Assembly: GCF_000716605.1 (NCBI RefSeq)
Contig: NZ_JNXE01000009.1
Coordinates: 62,001 to 126,000, forward strand
From: Streptomyces sp. NRRL F-525
Lineage (GTDB): Bacteria > Actinomycetota > Actinomycetes > Streptomycetales > Streptomycetaceae
Length of the DNA stretch: 64,000 bases
Direction: 5' to 3'
This document shows, one piece after another, positions 42,537 to 51,493 of the stretch. Both the position numbers and the translations under genes were made by a program. How positions within the stretch are numbered: position 1 is the stretch's first letter; each line of letters starts with the position of its first letter. A model generated the notes under the pieces. The model was not told the origin of the DNA, ran no database searches, and saw nothing but the letters and a program-made list of their open reading frames with translations.

Positions 42537-42995
42537 ATGGCTGACAGGACTGCACCCCTTCTCGTGTCCGAGTCGGTCGACCACGGCGTCCTGATCCCCC
42601 TGGACGTCTATTTCGACGACCTCGACCCCTACGGAATGCTGCACAACAGCCGTTACACCGTGATGGTCGAACGTGCTTGGAACACCTACGCGATCAGTCT
42701 GGGATTCGGCGCCTCCGACGAGGCCAGGCCGACCCACTACGTCGTTAAGGCGGTCACCATCGTGTTCGACCTCCCGGTGATGGGCAACGGGGAGATCGCC
42801 GTCCACCTCTGGACCGAGCGGGTGGGCCGGACATCGGCAACGGCCGGCTTCCGCGTGTGCAGCCCTGACGGCAGCACCACGTACGCCCATGGGACGCGGA
42901 CCATCGTGAATCTGAGCGGGGAGACGATGCGCCCCGTCGAGTGGTCCGAGGCCCATCGAGCGGGGTTCGACCGGATCCAGGGGCCCGGAGCCTGA
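42537..42995 (+). CDS. Hotdog-fold acyl-CoA thioesterase
   Basis: 152 residues. The 4HBT motif is VYFDDLDPYGMLHNSRYTVM (the catalytic Asp is D29 or D31; HNSRY is the typical turn), followed by ERAWNTYAISLGF and the strand AVTIVFDLPVMGNGEIAVHL. It hydrolyses acyl-CoA or similar thioesters; substrate unknown. GGAGG is not ideal upstream (AGAGGAATCACG before ATG). Alone between the DUF1266 gene and the GNAT-Nudix gene. Confidence 0.9.
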   Translation: MADRTAPLLVSESVDHGVLIPLDVYFDDLDPYGMLHNSRYTVMVERAWNTYAISLGFGASDEARPTHYVVKAVTIVFDLPVMGNGEIAVHLWTERVGRTSATAGFRVCSPDGSTTYAHGTRTIVNLSGETMRPVEWSEAHRAGFDRIQGPGA

Positions 42996-43076
42996 GATCC
43001 TCGCCTGTCTCACCGGTCCCGGGGTTTCCGTCTCGGCGGAGCCGGAACCGGAACCCCCAGCCGCTAGCGTGCCCCC

Positions 43077-44030
43077 ATGTTCCTCGAACCGCTCACGCCG
43101 ACCGAGGCCGGCGCGCTCCCCGGCGAGCTGCTCACCGAGCTGACCGCCCTCTACGCCTCGAACCACGCGTTCCACGCCCTGAGCGGTGACTTCCCGGACC
43201 CGGAGGACATCCGGCCGGAGCAGGTGGCGACCGCGCTGGCCGACGAACTGGCCGACCCGGACACCGAAGTCCTGCTCGCGCGCAGTGCCGGGCGGCTGGT
43301 CGGGATCGCGATCACCCTCGGGACGCATCCCGACCCGGACGACGAAGACCCCTGGATCGGGCTGCTGATGATCGACGCCACGCGGCAACAGCAGGGGCAC
43401 GGGCGGCAGTTGGCGACCCTCGTCGAGGACCGTCTCCGCGAGTCCGGCCGAACCGCCGTACGCCTGGCCGTCCTTGACAACAACCCCGACGGCCTCGCCT
43501 TCTGGACCGCCCTCGGATACGACGTCGTCGACCACCGCAAGGACCGCCAACTCGGCCGCCCCTGCGCCGTGTTGCGCAAGCAGCTCCGCAAACTCCGCCG
43601 TGCCGCGCGCGTCGCCGTACTCGACCCCTCCGGCGCCGTCTTCCTCTTCCAGCACGACGACTCCGCGAACGGCACCTTCTGGGAGCTGCCCGGCGGTGGC
43701 ATCGAGGGAGACGAGACCCCGCGCGAGGGCGCCCTGCGGGAGTTGCGGGAGGAGACCGGCTGGACCGACCTGACCATGGGCCCCCTCCTCTGCACCAGGG
43801 AACGCGACTTCACCCGCGTCGGCAACCACATCCGGCAGCACGAGCACGTCTACGCCGTCCACGGCCCCCACCGCGAACCCGCCGGCCCCGACCTCGCCAC
43901 CGCCCACGCCGAGGACGGCATCCTCGCCTGGCGGTGGTGGACGCGGGAGGAGTTGCGCGGGGCGACCGACAGCGCCTGGCTGCCCGAACTCGCCGGACTG
44001 CTCGACGAGTTGGAGGAGAGGGCGGAATAG
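43077..44030 (+). CDS. GNAT acetyltransferase fused to a Nudix hydrolase
   Basis: 317 residues with two catalytic domains. The first half (1-170) is a GNAT: GLLMIDATRQQQGHGRQLATLVEDRL gives the acetyl-CoA loop (QQQGHG) and VLDNNPDGLAFWTALGYDVV the end of the fold. The second half (~180-305) is a Nudix enzyme; the box runs GGGIEGDETPREGALRELRE then ETGW, matching GX5EX7REUXEEXGU. Nudix domains hydrolyse nucleoside diphosphates linked to another moiety. TAGCGT stands 6 bases before ATG (leaderless). It may detoxify a modified nucleotide or cofactor; this is inference. Confidence 0.9.
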   Translation: MFLEPLTPTEAGALPGELLTELTALYASNHAFHALSGDFPDPEDIRPEQVATALADELADPDTEVLLARSAGRLVGIAITLGTHPDPDDEDPWIGLLMIDATRQQQGHGRQLATLVEDRLRESGRTAVRLAVLDNNPDGLAFWTALGYDVVDHRKDRQLGRPCAVLRKQLRKLRRAARVAVLDPSGAVFLFQHDDSANGTFWELPGGGIEGDETPREGALRELREETGWTDLTMGPLLCTRERDFTRVGNHIRQHEHVYAVHGPHREPAGPDLATAHAEDGILAWRWWTREELRGATDSAWLPELAGLLDELEERAE

Positions 44031-44087
44031 GGGCCGGTCGGATCCGCCTCTCCACCGCCCGTCCGGGCGAACGAGCCCTCCGGGAAC

Positions 44088-45506
44088 TCAGGGCCGGGCC
44101 GGCTTCCCGTCGCCGTACAGCCATGCCTTCCAGATCCCGCTGAAGTCCTTGCCCGGTGCCATCTTCTCCACGTACGCGGTGAAGTCCGCCGTGTTCGCGT
44201 TGCCGTAGCGGTGTGCGGCCGCCCAGCCCTGGATGATGTCGTAGAAGCGCGCGTCGCCGACCGCCCGGCGGATCTTGTGGAGGACCATCGCGCCGCGTTC
44301 GTAGACGGGGCTGTCGGAGATGTGGGCGGCGGAGGTGGGGCGGGCCGGCGGGAAGGCCCAGATCGCCTCGTTGTCGGACGGGTCGTCGTAGTAGGTGCCG
44401 TCGTAGAGCGCGTCGAAGGTCTGCTGGGCGGTGTCGCCGTCGTGGTCCTCGCTCCAGAGCCATTCCGCGTAGGTCGCGAAGCCCTCGTTGAGCCACATGT
44501 CGCGCCAGGTCTTCGGGGTGACGGAGTCGCCGTACCACTGGTGGGCGAGTTCGTGGACGAGGGTGGCGGTGTCGGGGGCGCCGGGGAAGAACGGGCGGTT
44601 CTGGGTCTCCAGGGCGTAGCCCGCGTCGCCGCGGCGGTCGACGATCGCGCCGGTGGAGGAGAAGGGGTACGGGCCGAAGTTGTACTCCTCCCACTCCATG
44701 ATCTCGGGGATCCTCGCCAGCACCTTGCGGCTCGCCGCGGCCTCCTGCGGGTCGACCGCCACGTACACGGGGAGGCCGTTCTTCATGGTGGTGCGGGTGA
44801 TGTCGTAGTGGCCGATCGCGACCGTGGCGAGGTAGGTCGCCATCGGGTGGGTGGTGCGCCAGCTGTAGGTCGTACGGCCCGCCCGTGTCGTCGGCTCCGT
44901 CCTCAACTCGCCGTTGGAGACCGCCTGCAGGCCCTTCGGGACGGTGATCGTGATGTCGTACGTCGCCTTGTCGGAGGGGTGGTCGTCGGCTGGGAACCAG
45001 GCCATCGCGCCGGTCGGTTCGCCGAGGGCCAGCGCGCCGTCGGCCGTGCGCAGCCAGCCCTCCTCCGAGCCGTCGGGGTCGGTGATCGTCTCGGGGGTGC
45101 CGGAGTAGCGGACCGTCGTCCTGAACGTCTTGCCCTTGGGGAGAGTCGAGGGTGGGCGGACCGTCAGTTCCTGGCCGGTGCGGGTCCAGGGGGCGGTCTT
45201 GCCGTCCACCGTCAGCGCGTCGACCTTCATGCCCTTGAGGTCGAGGTCGTAGGCGGAGAGGTTGTGGGTGGCCCGGGCGGTGATCTCCGCGGTGCCGGTC
45301 AGGTCGTGAGTGTCCGGGGTGTACGCCAAGGTCAGCGCGTAATGGGTCACGTCGTAGCCGCCGTTGCCCGCCTTCGGGAAGTACGGGTCGGCCACGCCCG
45401 CGCCGCCGGGGGTGCCGTGTACGCCTCCCGTTCCACCGCACGCCGTCAGGACGAGGGCCAGCGCGCACGCGGTGGCCGTGGGAACAAGCGGTACGGATCG
45501 GGACAC
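44088..45506 (-). CDS. M1-family metallopeptidase (aminopeptidase), lipoprotein
   Basis: 472 residues. The signal peptide ends in the lipobox VLTACGG, so it is a membrane-anchored exported protein. The gluzincin zinc site HELAHQWYGDSV and the third ligand region WLNEGFATYAEWLW are intact, with a substrate-side GYALETQNRPFFPGA segment (M1 GAMEN equivalent altered). It would cut N-terminal residues from external peptides. GTG start with TAGGAT-N7 upstream, a leaderless shape. Confidence 0.92.
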   Translation of the reverse strand: MSRSVPLVPTATACALALVLTACGGTGGVHGTPGGAGVADPYFPKAGNGGYDVTHYALTLAYTPDTHDLTGTAEITARATHNLSAYDLDLKGMKVDALTVDGKTAPWTRTGQELTVRPPSTLPKGKTFRTTVRYSGTPETITDPDGSEEGWLRTADGALALGEPTGAMAWFPADDHPSDKATYDITITVPKGLQAVSNGELRTEPTTRAGRTTYSWRTTHPMATYLATVAIGHYDITRTTMKNGLPVYVAVDPQEAAASRKVLARIPEIMEWEEYNFGPYPFSSTGAIVDRRGDAGYALETQNRPFFPGAPDTATLVHELAHQWYGDSVTPKTWRDMWLNEGFATYAEWLWSEDHDGDTAQQTFDALYDGTYYDDPSDNEAIWAFPPARPTSAAHISDSPVYERGAMVLHKIRRAVGDARFYDIIQGWAAAHRYGNANTADFTAYVEKMAPGKDFSGIWKAWLYGDGKPARP

Positions 45507-45572
45507 GTGCGCGATCCTACGAGTCCGGGGCTCCTCGCCCCGGAGTACGGCGACCCTCGTACGCTCACCTCC

Positions 45573-45974
45573 ATGCCCCGCTCAGCCAAGAAATCCCGCC
45601 GGCTTGTCGCCGATGGGCGCGTGTACATGTGGTCGCTGCGTCACAGTCACCGTCACGGCGGCAGTGGCTCCGTGGGCTGTGTCCACACCCTCACCCTGAA
45701 TCCCCGGCCGGCCGGCACTGGTGGGGCACTGCGGATCGTCTTCGTCGCGGGGCCGGGGCGGTTCGTCCCGGGCGGAGCCCCCTTCGGTTCCGGGGATGTG
45801 GGGTACGTCCGCGGCGCCTCCCTCAATCTCCACGAACCCGGCGCCGTCCGCGCCCTGCTCGACGCGGCGTCGGACCGTGGGTGGGTGCCGGGGCCGGGAG
45901 AGACGCGGGCCGCGGAGGTCGACGGCTGGGCCCTGCTGGAGGTGGCCGCCGCCGGGCACACCGGGGGCCTGTGA
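45573..45974 (+). CDS. Conserved hypothetical protein, 133 residues
   Basis: Starts MPRSAKKSRRLVADGRVYMW at an ATG preceded by TACGCT-N7. It has a YMWSLRHSHRHGGSGSVGC segment rich in His, a beta-rich middle (GGALRIVFVAGPGRF) and a helical end. I do not recognise a family. It is the mate of a typical Streptomyces orphan; divergent from the M1 peptidase gene, whose promoter it shares. Confidence 0.7.
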   Translation: MPRSAKKSRRLVADGRVYMWSLRHSHRHGGSGSVGCVHTLTLNPRPAGTGGALRIVFVAGPGRFVPGGAPFGSGDVGYVRGASLNLHEPGAVRALLDAASDRGWVPGPGETRAAEVDGWALLEVAAAGHTGGL

Positions 45975-46000
45975 AAGGGAAGCTCCGGGGCACCCTTCCC

Positions 46001-46041
46001 AAAAAGCGTGACACTTCTCGCGAAAGTGTCACACTTTCTCA
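46001..46041. repeat. AT-rich palindrome, copy 2
   Basis: AAAAAGCGTGACACTT, a short turn CTCGCG, then AAAGTGTCACACTTTCTCAG. It shares GTGACACTT and AAAGTGTCACACTTT with the other copies. It lies 7 bases before the ATG at 46049, so it covers the promoter or 5' end of that gene; it also lies 26 bases after the previous gene's stop. Confidence 0.82.
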
Positions 46042-46048
46042 GCTGTAC

Positions 46049-46603
46049 ATGGTCGCTCCGGCCGCCGTCAGCGCTCTCTCCAGCCGTGACACCATCTCCT
46101 ACGTGCTCGACATCGGCTACGCCCTCTCCAACCGCTTCCCCGACCCCCCGCAGACCGACTACCGGCGCGCGGACGTCCACGCGCTGCGGCACGACCTGTT
46201 CTGCGGTGACGTGTATCTCGCCGACACCAAGGCGGACCGGGAAGTGTCCACGGCGTGGGGGTGGGTGCCGGTGCTCGACTTCGCGTGGGCACTGTGCGAC
46301 ATCGTGGAGCGGATCGACCAGGACCCGGCGGGGTCGCGGGCGTCCAAGCCGCAGCGGGCGGAACTGGACTTCACGGAGTCGACCGACCGGATGCTGTTCT
46401 CACGGCGGTTCGGGTGGGTGGAGGTCGAGGCGGACTGGATGCGGCGGGACGAGGAGGCGTTGACCTTCTCGCACGCCGAACTCCGGCGCGAGGCGCGGGA
46501 CTTCCTGCACGATCTGATCGCCGACCTGGTCGATCTGCACGATGCGCTCGGCGAGAACCCGGCGATCTGGACGTTGCAGGCGAGATTCCCCCGGGTGCCC
46601 TGA
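46049..46603 (+). CDS. Conserved hypothetical protein, 184 residues
   Basis: Starts MVAPAAVSALSSRDTISYVL just after the palindrome at 46001-46041. It has no Cys-rich or transmembrane segment; AWGWVPVLDFAWALCDIVER and ELDFTESTDRMLFSRRFGWV are the most distinctive stretches. It looks like a small immunity- or sensor-type globular protein but no family can be assigned. Longer upstream reading frames run into the preceding gene and were not used. Confidence 0.7.
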   Translation: MVAPAAVSALSSRDTISYVLDIGYALSNRFPDPPQTDYRRADVHALRHDLFCGDVYLADTKADREVSTAWGWVPVLDFAWALCDIVERIDQDPAGSRASKPQRAELDFTESTDRMLFSRRFGWVEVEADWMRRDEEALTFSHAELRREARDFLHDLIADLVDLHDALGENPAIWTLQARFPRVP

Positions 46604-46646
46604 GCCACCCGGTTGCCCTGAGCTTCCTGCCTCTGAAAAGGGCCCC

Positions 46647-47318
46647 TCACCCCTCCACCCGAATCCCCATCTGCACGGCCAACACCGGCGCCAGATCCAG
46701 CAGTTGCCCCATGCTGATCACCGCCCCGGACAACCGCTCCACCCCCCGCGCGATCTCCAACTGCACGGCCCCCCGCAGATCGACATCCGTGAACGTCACC
46801 CCCGTGAAGTCCGCCCCCTTCAGCGCGCAGTCCACGAACTCGACGCGCTCCAGCCGGGCATCCAGAAAATCCGGCTCGACAAGGACACAGCCCTCAAAGA
46901 CGACATCCCGGAGCTTCGCCTTGCGCAGGTTCAGATAGTCGATCTTGCCCCCGCGAATCACCACCCGCTCCAGAACCGCGCCGTGCAACTGCACCCCGCC
47001 CATCCGCGCGTCGACCACCTCGACGTCACGCAGGGTCGACTCGGCCAGATCCGTGCCGACACCCCGTATGCCGGTGAGGACGGAATCCAGCACACGCGCG
47101 TGATGCAACCGCGTCTCGTCCAGCGCGCAGTCCGTCAGCGCGCAGTCCATGAAACGGGCGCCCCCGCCGTCCTGCCCGACGAAGTCCTCGTCCCGGAACT
47201 GCAGCCCGTCGTAGTCCCCGTCCGGCTCCAACTCCCCACCCCCGTAAGCCTCCAGAGCCGGCAACCGCACCTCCGGCCGCCGCGCCCCCTTGACCCCGCC
47301 CGCCGCTCTTCTCGCCAT
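46647..47318 (-). CDS. Pentapeptide-repeat protein
   Basis: 223 residues from the ATG MARRAAGGVKGARR. Residues ~45-190 are a right-handed quadrilateral-helix array of A(D/N)LXX-like pentapeptides (FMDCALTDCALDETRLHHAR, FVDCALKGADFTGVTFTDVD). Such proteins can bind gyrase or act as adaptors, as in MfpA; the repeat run here is short and includes many non-canonical units. The C-terminal tail is VERLSGAVISMGQLLDLAP. An ATG three codons earlier is possible. Divergent from the SoxR-box gene. Confidence 0.88.
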   Translation of the reverse strand: MARRAAGGVKGARRPEVRLPALEAYGGGELEPDGDYDGLQFRDEDFVGQDGGGARFMDCALTDCALDETRLHHARVLDSVLTGIRGVGTDLAESTLRDVEVVDARMGGVQLHGAVLERVVIRGGKIDYLNLRKAKLRDVVFEGCVLVEPDFLDARLERVEFVDCALKGADFTGVTFTDVDLRGAVQLEIARGVERLSGAVISMGQLLDLAPVLAVQMGIRVEG

Positions 47319-47368
47319 GCCCCCCATCCTGCACCCCACCACTGACATCGAGGACGGCCCGCCCTTGA

Positions 47369-47386
47369 CCTCAAGCGCGCTTGAGG
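47369..47386 (+). promoter_or_regulatory. SoxR box in the oxidoreductase-MFS promoter
   Basis: CCTCAAGCGCGCTTGAGG is an exact palindrome and matches the SoxR site pattern CCTCAAN6-8TTGAGG; the palindrome extends to GACCTCAAGCG.CGCTTGAGGTC (47367-47388). A -35-like TTGACC (47365-47370) and AAGAGT (47390-47395) flank it with the 19-base spacing typical of MerR-class promoters. The start codon at 47402 follows almost directly, so the message is probably leaderless. Confidence 0.9.
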
Positions 47387-47401
47387 TCGAAGAGTGAGCG
47401 C

Positions 47402-48367
47402 ATGCACGCCATACGACTCCACACCTTCGGCCCCGCCGAAAACCTCGCCCACGAACCCGTCGACGACCCCTCCCCCGGCCCCGGCCAGGTCCGTATCGCC
47501 GTAGCCGCGGCGGGAGTCCACCTCCTGGACACCGTTCTACGGAAGGGAGAGCGCGGCCCCCTCCCCGAACTCCCCGCCCTGCCCACCATCCCCGGCCGCG
47601 AGGTCGCCGGAGTCGTCGAGTCGCTCGGGGACGGCGTCGCCGGCCTGTGGCTCGGGAAACGGGTGGTCGCCCATCTCGGGTTCGCGCCGGGCGGGTACGC
47701 CGAGCTGGCCGTGACCGATGTCGACCGGGTGCACGAGATCCCGGCGAACCTGGACTTCGCACAGGCCGTCGCGATGATCGGGACAGGGCGTACGGCCATG
47801 GGGATCGTGCAGTTCACCGAGCTGGACGGCGACTCCCTGGTCGTCGTTCCGGCCGCCGCCGGAGGTCTCGGCACCCTGCTCGTCCAGTACGCCAAGCACG
47901 CCGGCGCCACGGTCATCGGCCTCGCGGGCGGCCCGGAGAAGGTCGCCCTGGCGCAGGCGAACGGCGCCGATCTAGCCGTCGACTACACGGACCCGGAGTG
48001 GCCGCGGACGGTACGGACCTGGCTGGACGGGCGGCACGCGACGGTCGTGCTCGACGGGGTGGGCGGGGCCGTAGCACGGCAGACCGTCGGCCTGCTCGGG
48101 CACGGCGGACAGCACCTCGTCTTCGGTTGGTCGAGCGGCGAGCCGTACACCGCCACAGGCCTGTCCGAACAGGTGCTCGGCCCCGTGATGACGCGAAAGG
48201 CCGACGGCCCCAGCCCCATCCGAACCCTGGAGTTGCGCGCGCTCACCGAGGCCACCGCGGGCCGACTCGTACCGGCCGTAGAACGCTTCCCCCTGGCCGG
48301 GGCGGCCGCCGCCCACCGCGCGCTGGAGAACCGCGGGACAACCGGAAAGGTGGTCCTGGAGCCATGA
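47402..48367 (+). CDS. Zinc-type medium-chain dehydrogenase/quinone oxidoreductase
   Basis: 321 residues starting MHAIRLHTFGPAENLAHEPV. The MDR fold has an N-terminal GroES-like domain with PGREVAGVVESLGDGVAGLW and an NAD(P)-binding Rossmann half, LVVVPAAAGGLGTLLVQYAK, followed by GADLAVDYTDPEW. No catalytic zinc Cys/His set is seen, so it resembles quinone oxidoreductases (zeta-crystallin type). The upstream SoxR box and the ATGA-coupled MFS gene suggest a redox-active-compound response, as for the S. coelicolor SoxR target SCO4266. Confidence 0.92.
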   Translation: MHAIRLHTFGPAENLAHEPVDDPSPGPGQVRIAVAAAGVHLLDTVLRKGERGPLPELPALPTIPGREVAGVVESLGDGVAGLWLGKRVVAHLGFAPGGYAELAVTDVDRVHEIPANLDFAQAVAMIGTGRTAMGIVQFTELDGDSLVVVPAAAGGLGTLLVQYAKHAGATVIGLAGGPEKVALAQANGADLAVDYTDPEWPRTVRTWLDGRHATVVLDGVGGAVARQTVGLLGHGGQHLVFGWSSGEPYTATGLSEQVLGPVMTRKADGPSPIRTLELRALTEATAGRLVPAVERFPLAGAAAAHRALENRGTTGKVVLEP

Positions 48368-49986
48368 CCACACCGAACACATCGCCCAACCCGTCATCGA
48401 ACGCACGCACGAATACGACCGCGGATGCGATACCTACCGATTCATGGTCTTCTGAGCAGATGAGCGTCACCCAATCAGGTGAATCAGGTGGACCCGGAAC
48501 GACGACTGCCGGCCCCGATCCCCGCCGCTGGTGGGGCCTGGTGATCATCGCTCTCGCGCAGCTCATGGTCGTCCTCGACGCGACGATCGTGAACATCGCG
48601 CTCCCCTCCGCACAGCGCGACCTGGGCATGTCCGACGGCAACCGGCAGTGGGTCATCACCGCGTACACACTCGCCTTCGGCGGCCTGCTCCTGCTGGGCG
48701 GCCGGATCGCCGACCTGGTGGGCCGCAAACGGACGTTCATCATCGGCCTGATCGGCTTCGCGGGCGCCTCCGCGCTCGGCGGCGCGGCCACGACCTCGGG
48801 CATGCTCTTCGGCGCCCGCGCCCTCCAGGGCGTCTTCGCCGCCGTACTGGCCCCCTCCGCCCTCTCCCTCCTGACCACGACCTTCACCGACCCGAAGGAA
48901 CGCGGAAAGGCCTTCGGGATCTACGGCGCACTCGCGGGCAGCGGTTCGGCGATCGGCTTCATCGCGGGCGGCCTGCTCACCGAGTACCTGAACTGGCGCT
49001 GGTGCCTCTACGTCAACATCCCCATCGCGATCATCGCGGTCTTCGGCGCCCTCGCCCTCCTCCACGACCGCCCGGGCCACAGCGGCGCCCGCCTCGACGT
49101 ACCCGGCGTACTGCTCGGCTGCGGCGGCCTGGTCGCGATCGTCTACGGCTTCAGCGAGGCGGAGCCGCGCGGCTGGACGGACTCCCTGGTCCTGGGCCTG
49201 TTCGCGGCAGGAGTCGTACTCCTCACGACATTCGTGTGGTGGCAGACGAGGGCCCCCAGCCCCCTCCTCCCCCTCCACATCGTCAAGGACCGCAACCGCG
49301 CCGGCTGCTTCCTGACCATGGGCCTCGCGGTCATCGGCATGTTCGGCATGTTCCTGTTCATGACCTACTACCTCCAGGTCATCCTCGACTACTCCCCCGT
49401 GAAGACCGGCCTGGCGTTCCTCCCCCTCACGGTCGCGATCATCATCGGCTCGACCCAGATCTCGGCCCGCCTGATGCACCACGTCCCGCCGCGCACCCTG
49501 ATGGTCCCGGGCGCGGTACTGGCCGCGGCGGGCATGTCCTTCTTCACCCGCCTGACGGTCAACTCGGACTACACCACCGAACTGCTCCCCGGCCTGATCC
49601 TGATGGGCCTCGGCATGGGCCTGATCTTCATGCCGGTCTTCGCCACCGCCACGGCCGGAGTCGCCCCGCAGGACTCGGGCGTGACCTCCGCGACCGTCAA
49701 CACCGCCCAGCAGGTGGGCGGTTCGATCGGTACGGCCCTTCTCAACACGATCGCCACCACCAGCAGCGCGGCCTACATCGCCGCCCACCTCCACAACCCG
49801 GCCCAGAAGGCCCTCATCACCAGCAAGGGCATCGTCCACGGCTACACGGTCGCCATCTGGTGGGCCGTAGCCGTGATGCTGATGGCGGGACTGGTCGCGG
49901 GGTTGATGGTGACGGCACGGGCGCCCAAGCACGGGGCGACGGCACAGTCACCCACCCCGGAGTCGGCATCCGAGTCGCTGACCTGA
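48364..49986 (+). CDS. MFS drug transporter, 14-segment DHA2 (EmrB/QacA) type
   Basis: 540 residues; the ATG overlaps the stop of the preceding gene (ATGA). A 55-residue hydrophilic N-terminus precedes about 14 hydrophobic segments. Motif C-like RIADLVGRKRTFIIGLIGF and the typical D1 VVLDATIVNIALPSAQRDLG are present. DHA2 antiporters export drugs and redox-cycling or cationic compounds. With the SoxR-controlled oxidoreductase it forms a two-gene defence operon against redox-active molecules (inference from the control site). Confidence 0.94.
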   Translation: MTTPNTSPNPSSNARTNTTADAIPTDSWSSEQMSVTQSGESGGPGTTTAGPDPRRWWGLVIIALAQLMVVLDATIVNIALPSAQRDLGMSDGNRQWVITAYTLAFGGLLLLGGRIADLVGRKRTFIIGLIGFAGASALGGAATTSGMLFGARALQGVFAAVLAPSALSLLTTTFTDPKERGKAFGIYGALAGSGSAIGFIAGGLLTEYLNWRWCLYVNIPIAIIAVFGALALLHDRPGHSGARLDVPGVLLGCGGLVAIVYGFSEAEPRGWTDSLVLGLFAAGVVLLTTFVWWQTRAPSPLLPLHIVKDRNRAGCFLTMGLAVIGMFGMFLFMTYYLQVILDYSPVKTGLAFLPLTVAIIIGSTQISARLMHHVPPRTLMVPGAVLAAAGMSFFTRLTVNSDYTTELLPGLILMGLGMGLIFMPVFATATAGVAPQDSGVTSATVNTAQQVGGSIGTALLNTIATTSSAAYIAAHLHNPAQKALITSKGIVHGYTVAIWWAVAVMLMAGLVAGLMVTARAPKHGATAQSPTPESASESLT

Positions 49987-50065
49987 GCCCGCAACGCACC
50001 CGCACCCCAACCCACCCAGGGGCGCGGGACCCGCACCCGACAACGAACCGCCCAAGCCTCAGGCC

Positions 50066-51484
50066 TCAGTGCCGCCCAGCCACCCGATCCGCCACCCGGG
50101 CCAACCGCGACGACTCCCCACTGAACCCGCCCAGTTCACGCCGATCCGCCGCCCGATACGTCGCGTACATCCCCTGAACCCCCAACCACCGAAACGGCTC
50201 CGGCTCCCACTTCCGCACCTTGTGCCCGACCCACGGCAGCCCGGTCAGTTCAGTCGCCCCCGCCTGCCCAGAGTCCAGCTGCACCAGATCCCGCAACGTC
50301 CGCCCGGCGAGATTCGTCGTGGCCACCCCCGACCCGACGTACCCCCCGGCCCACCCCAGCCCCGTAGAACGATCCAGCGTCACCGTCGCACACCAGTCCC
50401 GCGGCACCCCCAGAACCCCCGACCACGCATGCTCGACCCGCACCCCCGCGAGCGACGGAAAGAACCGCACAAGAATCTCCCGCAACGCCTCGACGGTCGC
50501 CACCTGCGTCCGCCCGTCGTGGTCGGTCCGCGACCCGAACCGGTACGGCACCCCCCGCCCGCCCAACGCGATCCGCCCGTCACCGGTCCGCTGCGCGTAC
50601 ATGTACGCGTGCGCCATGTCCCCGAGCGTCTCGAGCCCGCCCCACCCCACCGACTCCCACTGCGCATCGGTCAGCGGCTCGGTAGCGATCATCGAGGAGT
50701 TCATCGGCAGCCAGGTCCGCCGCTGCCCCTTCAGATTCGCGGTGAACCCCTCGGTACAGCGCAGCACATAGGGTGCGCGAACGGTCCCGTACGGCGTCAC
50801 CGCGTGCTTGGGCCGAATCTCCGTCACCGGCGTCGACTCGTGAATCGTGACGCCCAGCGCCTCCACCACCGCCGCGAGCCCCTTCACCAGCTTCACCGGA
50901 TGCAGCCGAGCGCCATGCGGAGTCCACGTGGACCCGACCGCGTCCGCGACCCGGATCCGCTCACCGGTCTCCCGCGCGCCGTACAGCTCACGGTCCGTCT
51001 CGCCGTACGACAGCTCGTGCTCATGAAAAGCCTTCAGCCGCGCCAACTGAGCGGGCGTACAAGCGACTTCGAGCACGCCCCCACGATGGATGTCGGCCTC
51101 GATCCCCTCCGCCTCCGCAACCCTGACGACCTCGCCGACGGTGTCGTTCATGGCCTTCTGCAGACGTACGGCGGCTTCCCGCCCATGGAGTTTCGCGTAC
51201 CGGTCGCGCCCCGCGATCCCGTTGTACAGCCACCCGCCGTTCCGCCCCGAGGCGCCGTACCCGCAGAACTTCTGCTCCAGGACGGTGACCCGGAGGAAGG
51301 GCGCCGCCTTCTTCAGGTAGTACGCGGTCCACAGCCCCGTGTACCCGCCGCCGACGATCACGACATCGGCGGAGGCGTCCCCCGCGAGGGGCTCCCGTCG
51401 CGCCGGGAGGCCGTCGTCCGCGTACCAGAAGGAGATGCCGCCGTTCACGACACCGCTCATGCCACCGCCCACCGAGCTGCTCAT
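50066..51484 (-). CDS. FAD-dependent amine/D-amino-acid oxidoreductase (DAO family)
   Basis: 472 residues from the ATG preceded by TAGCGT-N6. The dinucleotide-binding motif VVIVGGGYTGLWTAYYLKK is at about residue 40, with the typical CGYGASGRNGGWLYNGIAGR and a late GWAGGYVGSGVATTNLAGRT. These are PuuB/gamma-glutamylputrescine-oxidase-like enzymes, which oxidise amines or amino acids to imines. The N-terminus MSSSVGGGMSGVVNGGISFW is Gly-rich and may not be the true end. Alone on the minus strand next to a rhomboid-like gene. Confidence 0.9.
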   Translation of the reverse strand: MSSSVGGGMSGVVNGGISFWYADDGLPARREPLAGDASADVVIVGGGYTGLWTAYYLKKAAPFLRVTVLEQKFCGYGASGRNGGWLYNGIAGRDRYAKLHGREAAVRLQKAMNDTVGEVVRVAEAEGIEADIHRGGVLEVACTPAQLARLKAFHEHELSYGETDRELYGARETGERIRVADAVGSTWTPHGARLHPVKLVKGLAAVVEALGVTIHESTPVTEIRPKHAVTPYGTVRAPYVLRCTEGFTANLKGQRRTWLPMNSSMIATEPLTDAQWESVGWGGLETLGDMAHAYMYAQRTGDGRIALGGRGVPYRFGSRTDHDGRTQVATVEALREILVRFFPSLAGVRVEHAWSGVLGVPRDWCATVTLDRSTGLGWAGGYVGSGVATTNLAGRTLRDLVQLDSGQAGATELTGLPWVGHKVRKWEPEPFRWLGVQGMYATYRAADRRELGGFSGESSRLARVADRVAGRH

Positions 51485-51493
51485 ATCCGGACG

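Noticed and set aside
50018..50030. Another copy of the GC-rich repeat
   Set aside because: Only the AGGGGCGCGGGA part matches; the rest has decayed, so it was not counted as a full copy.
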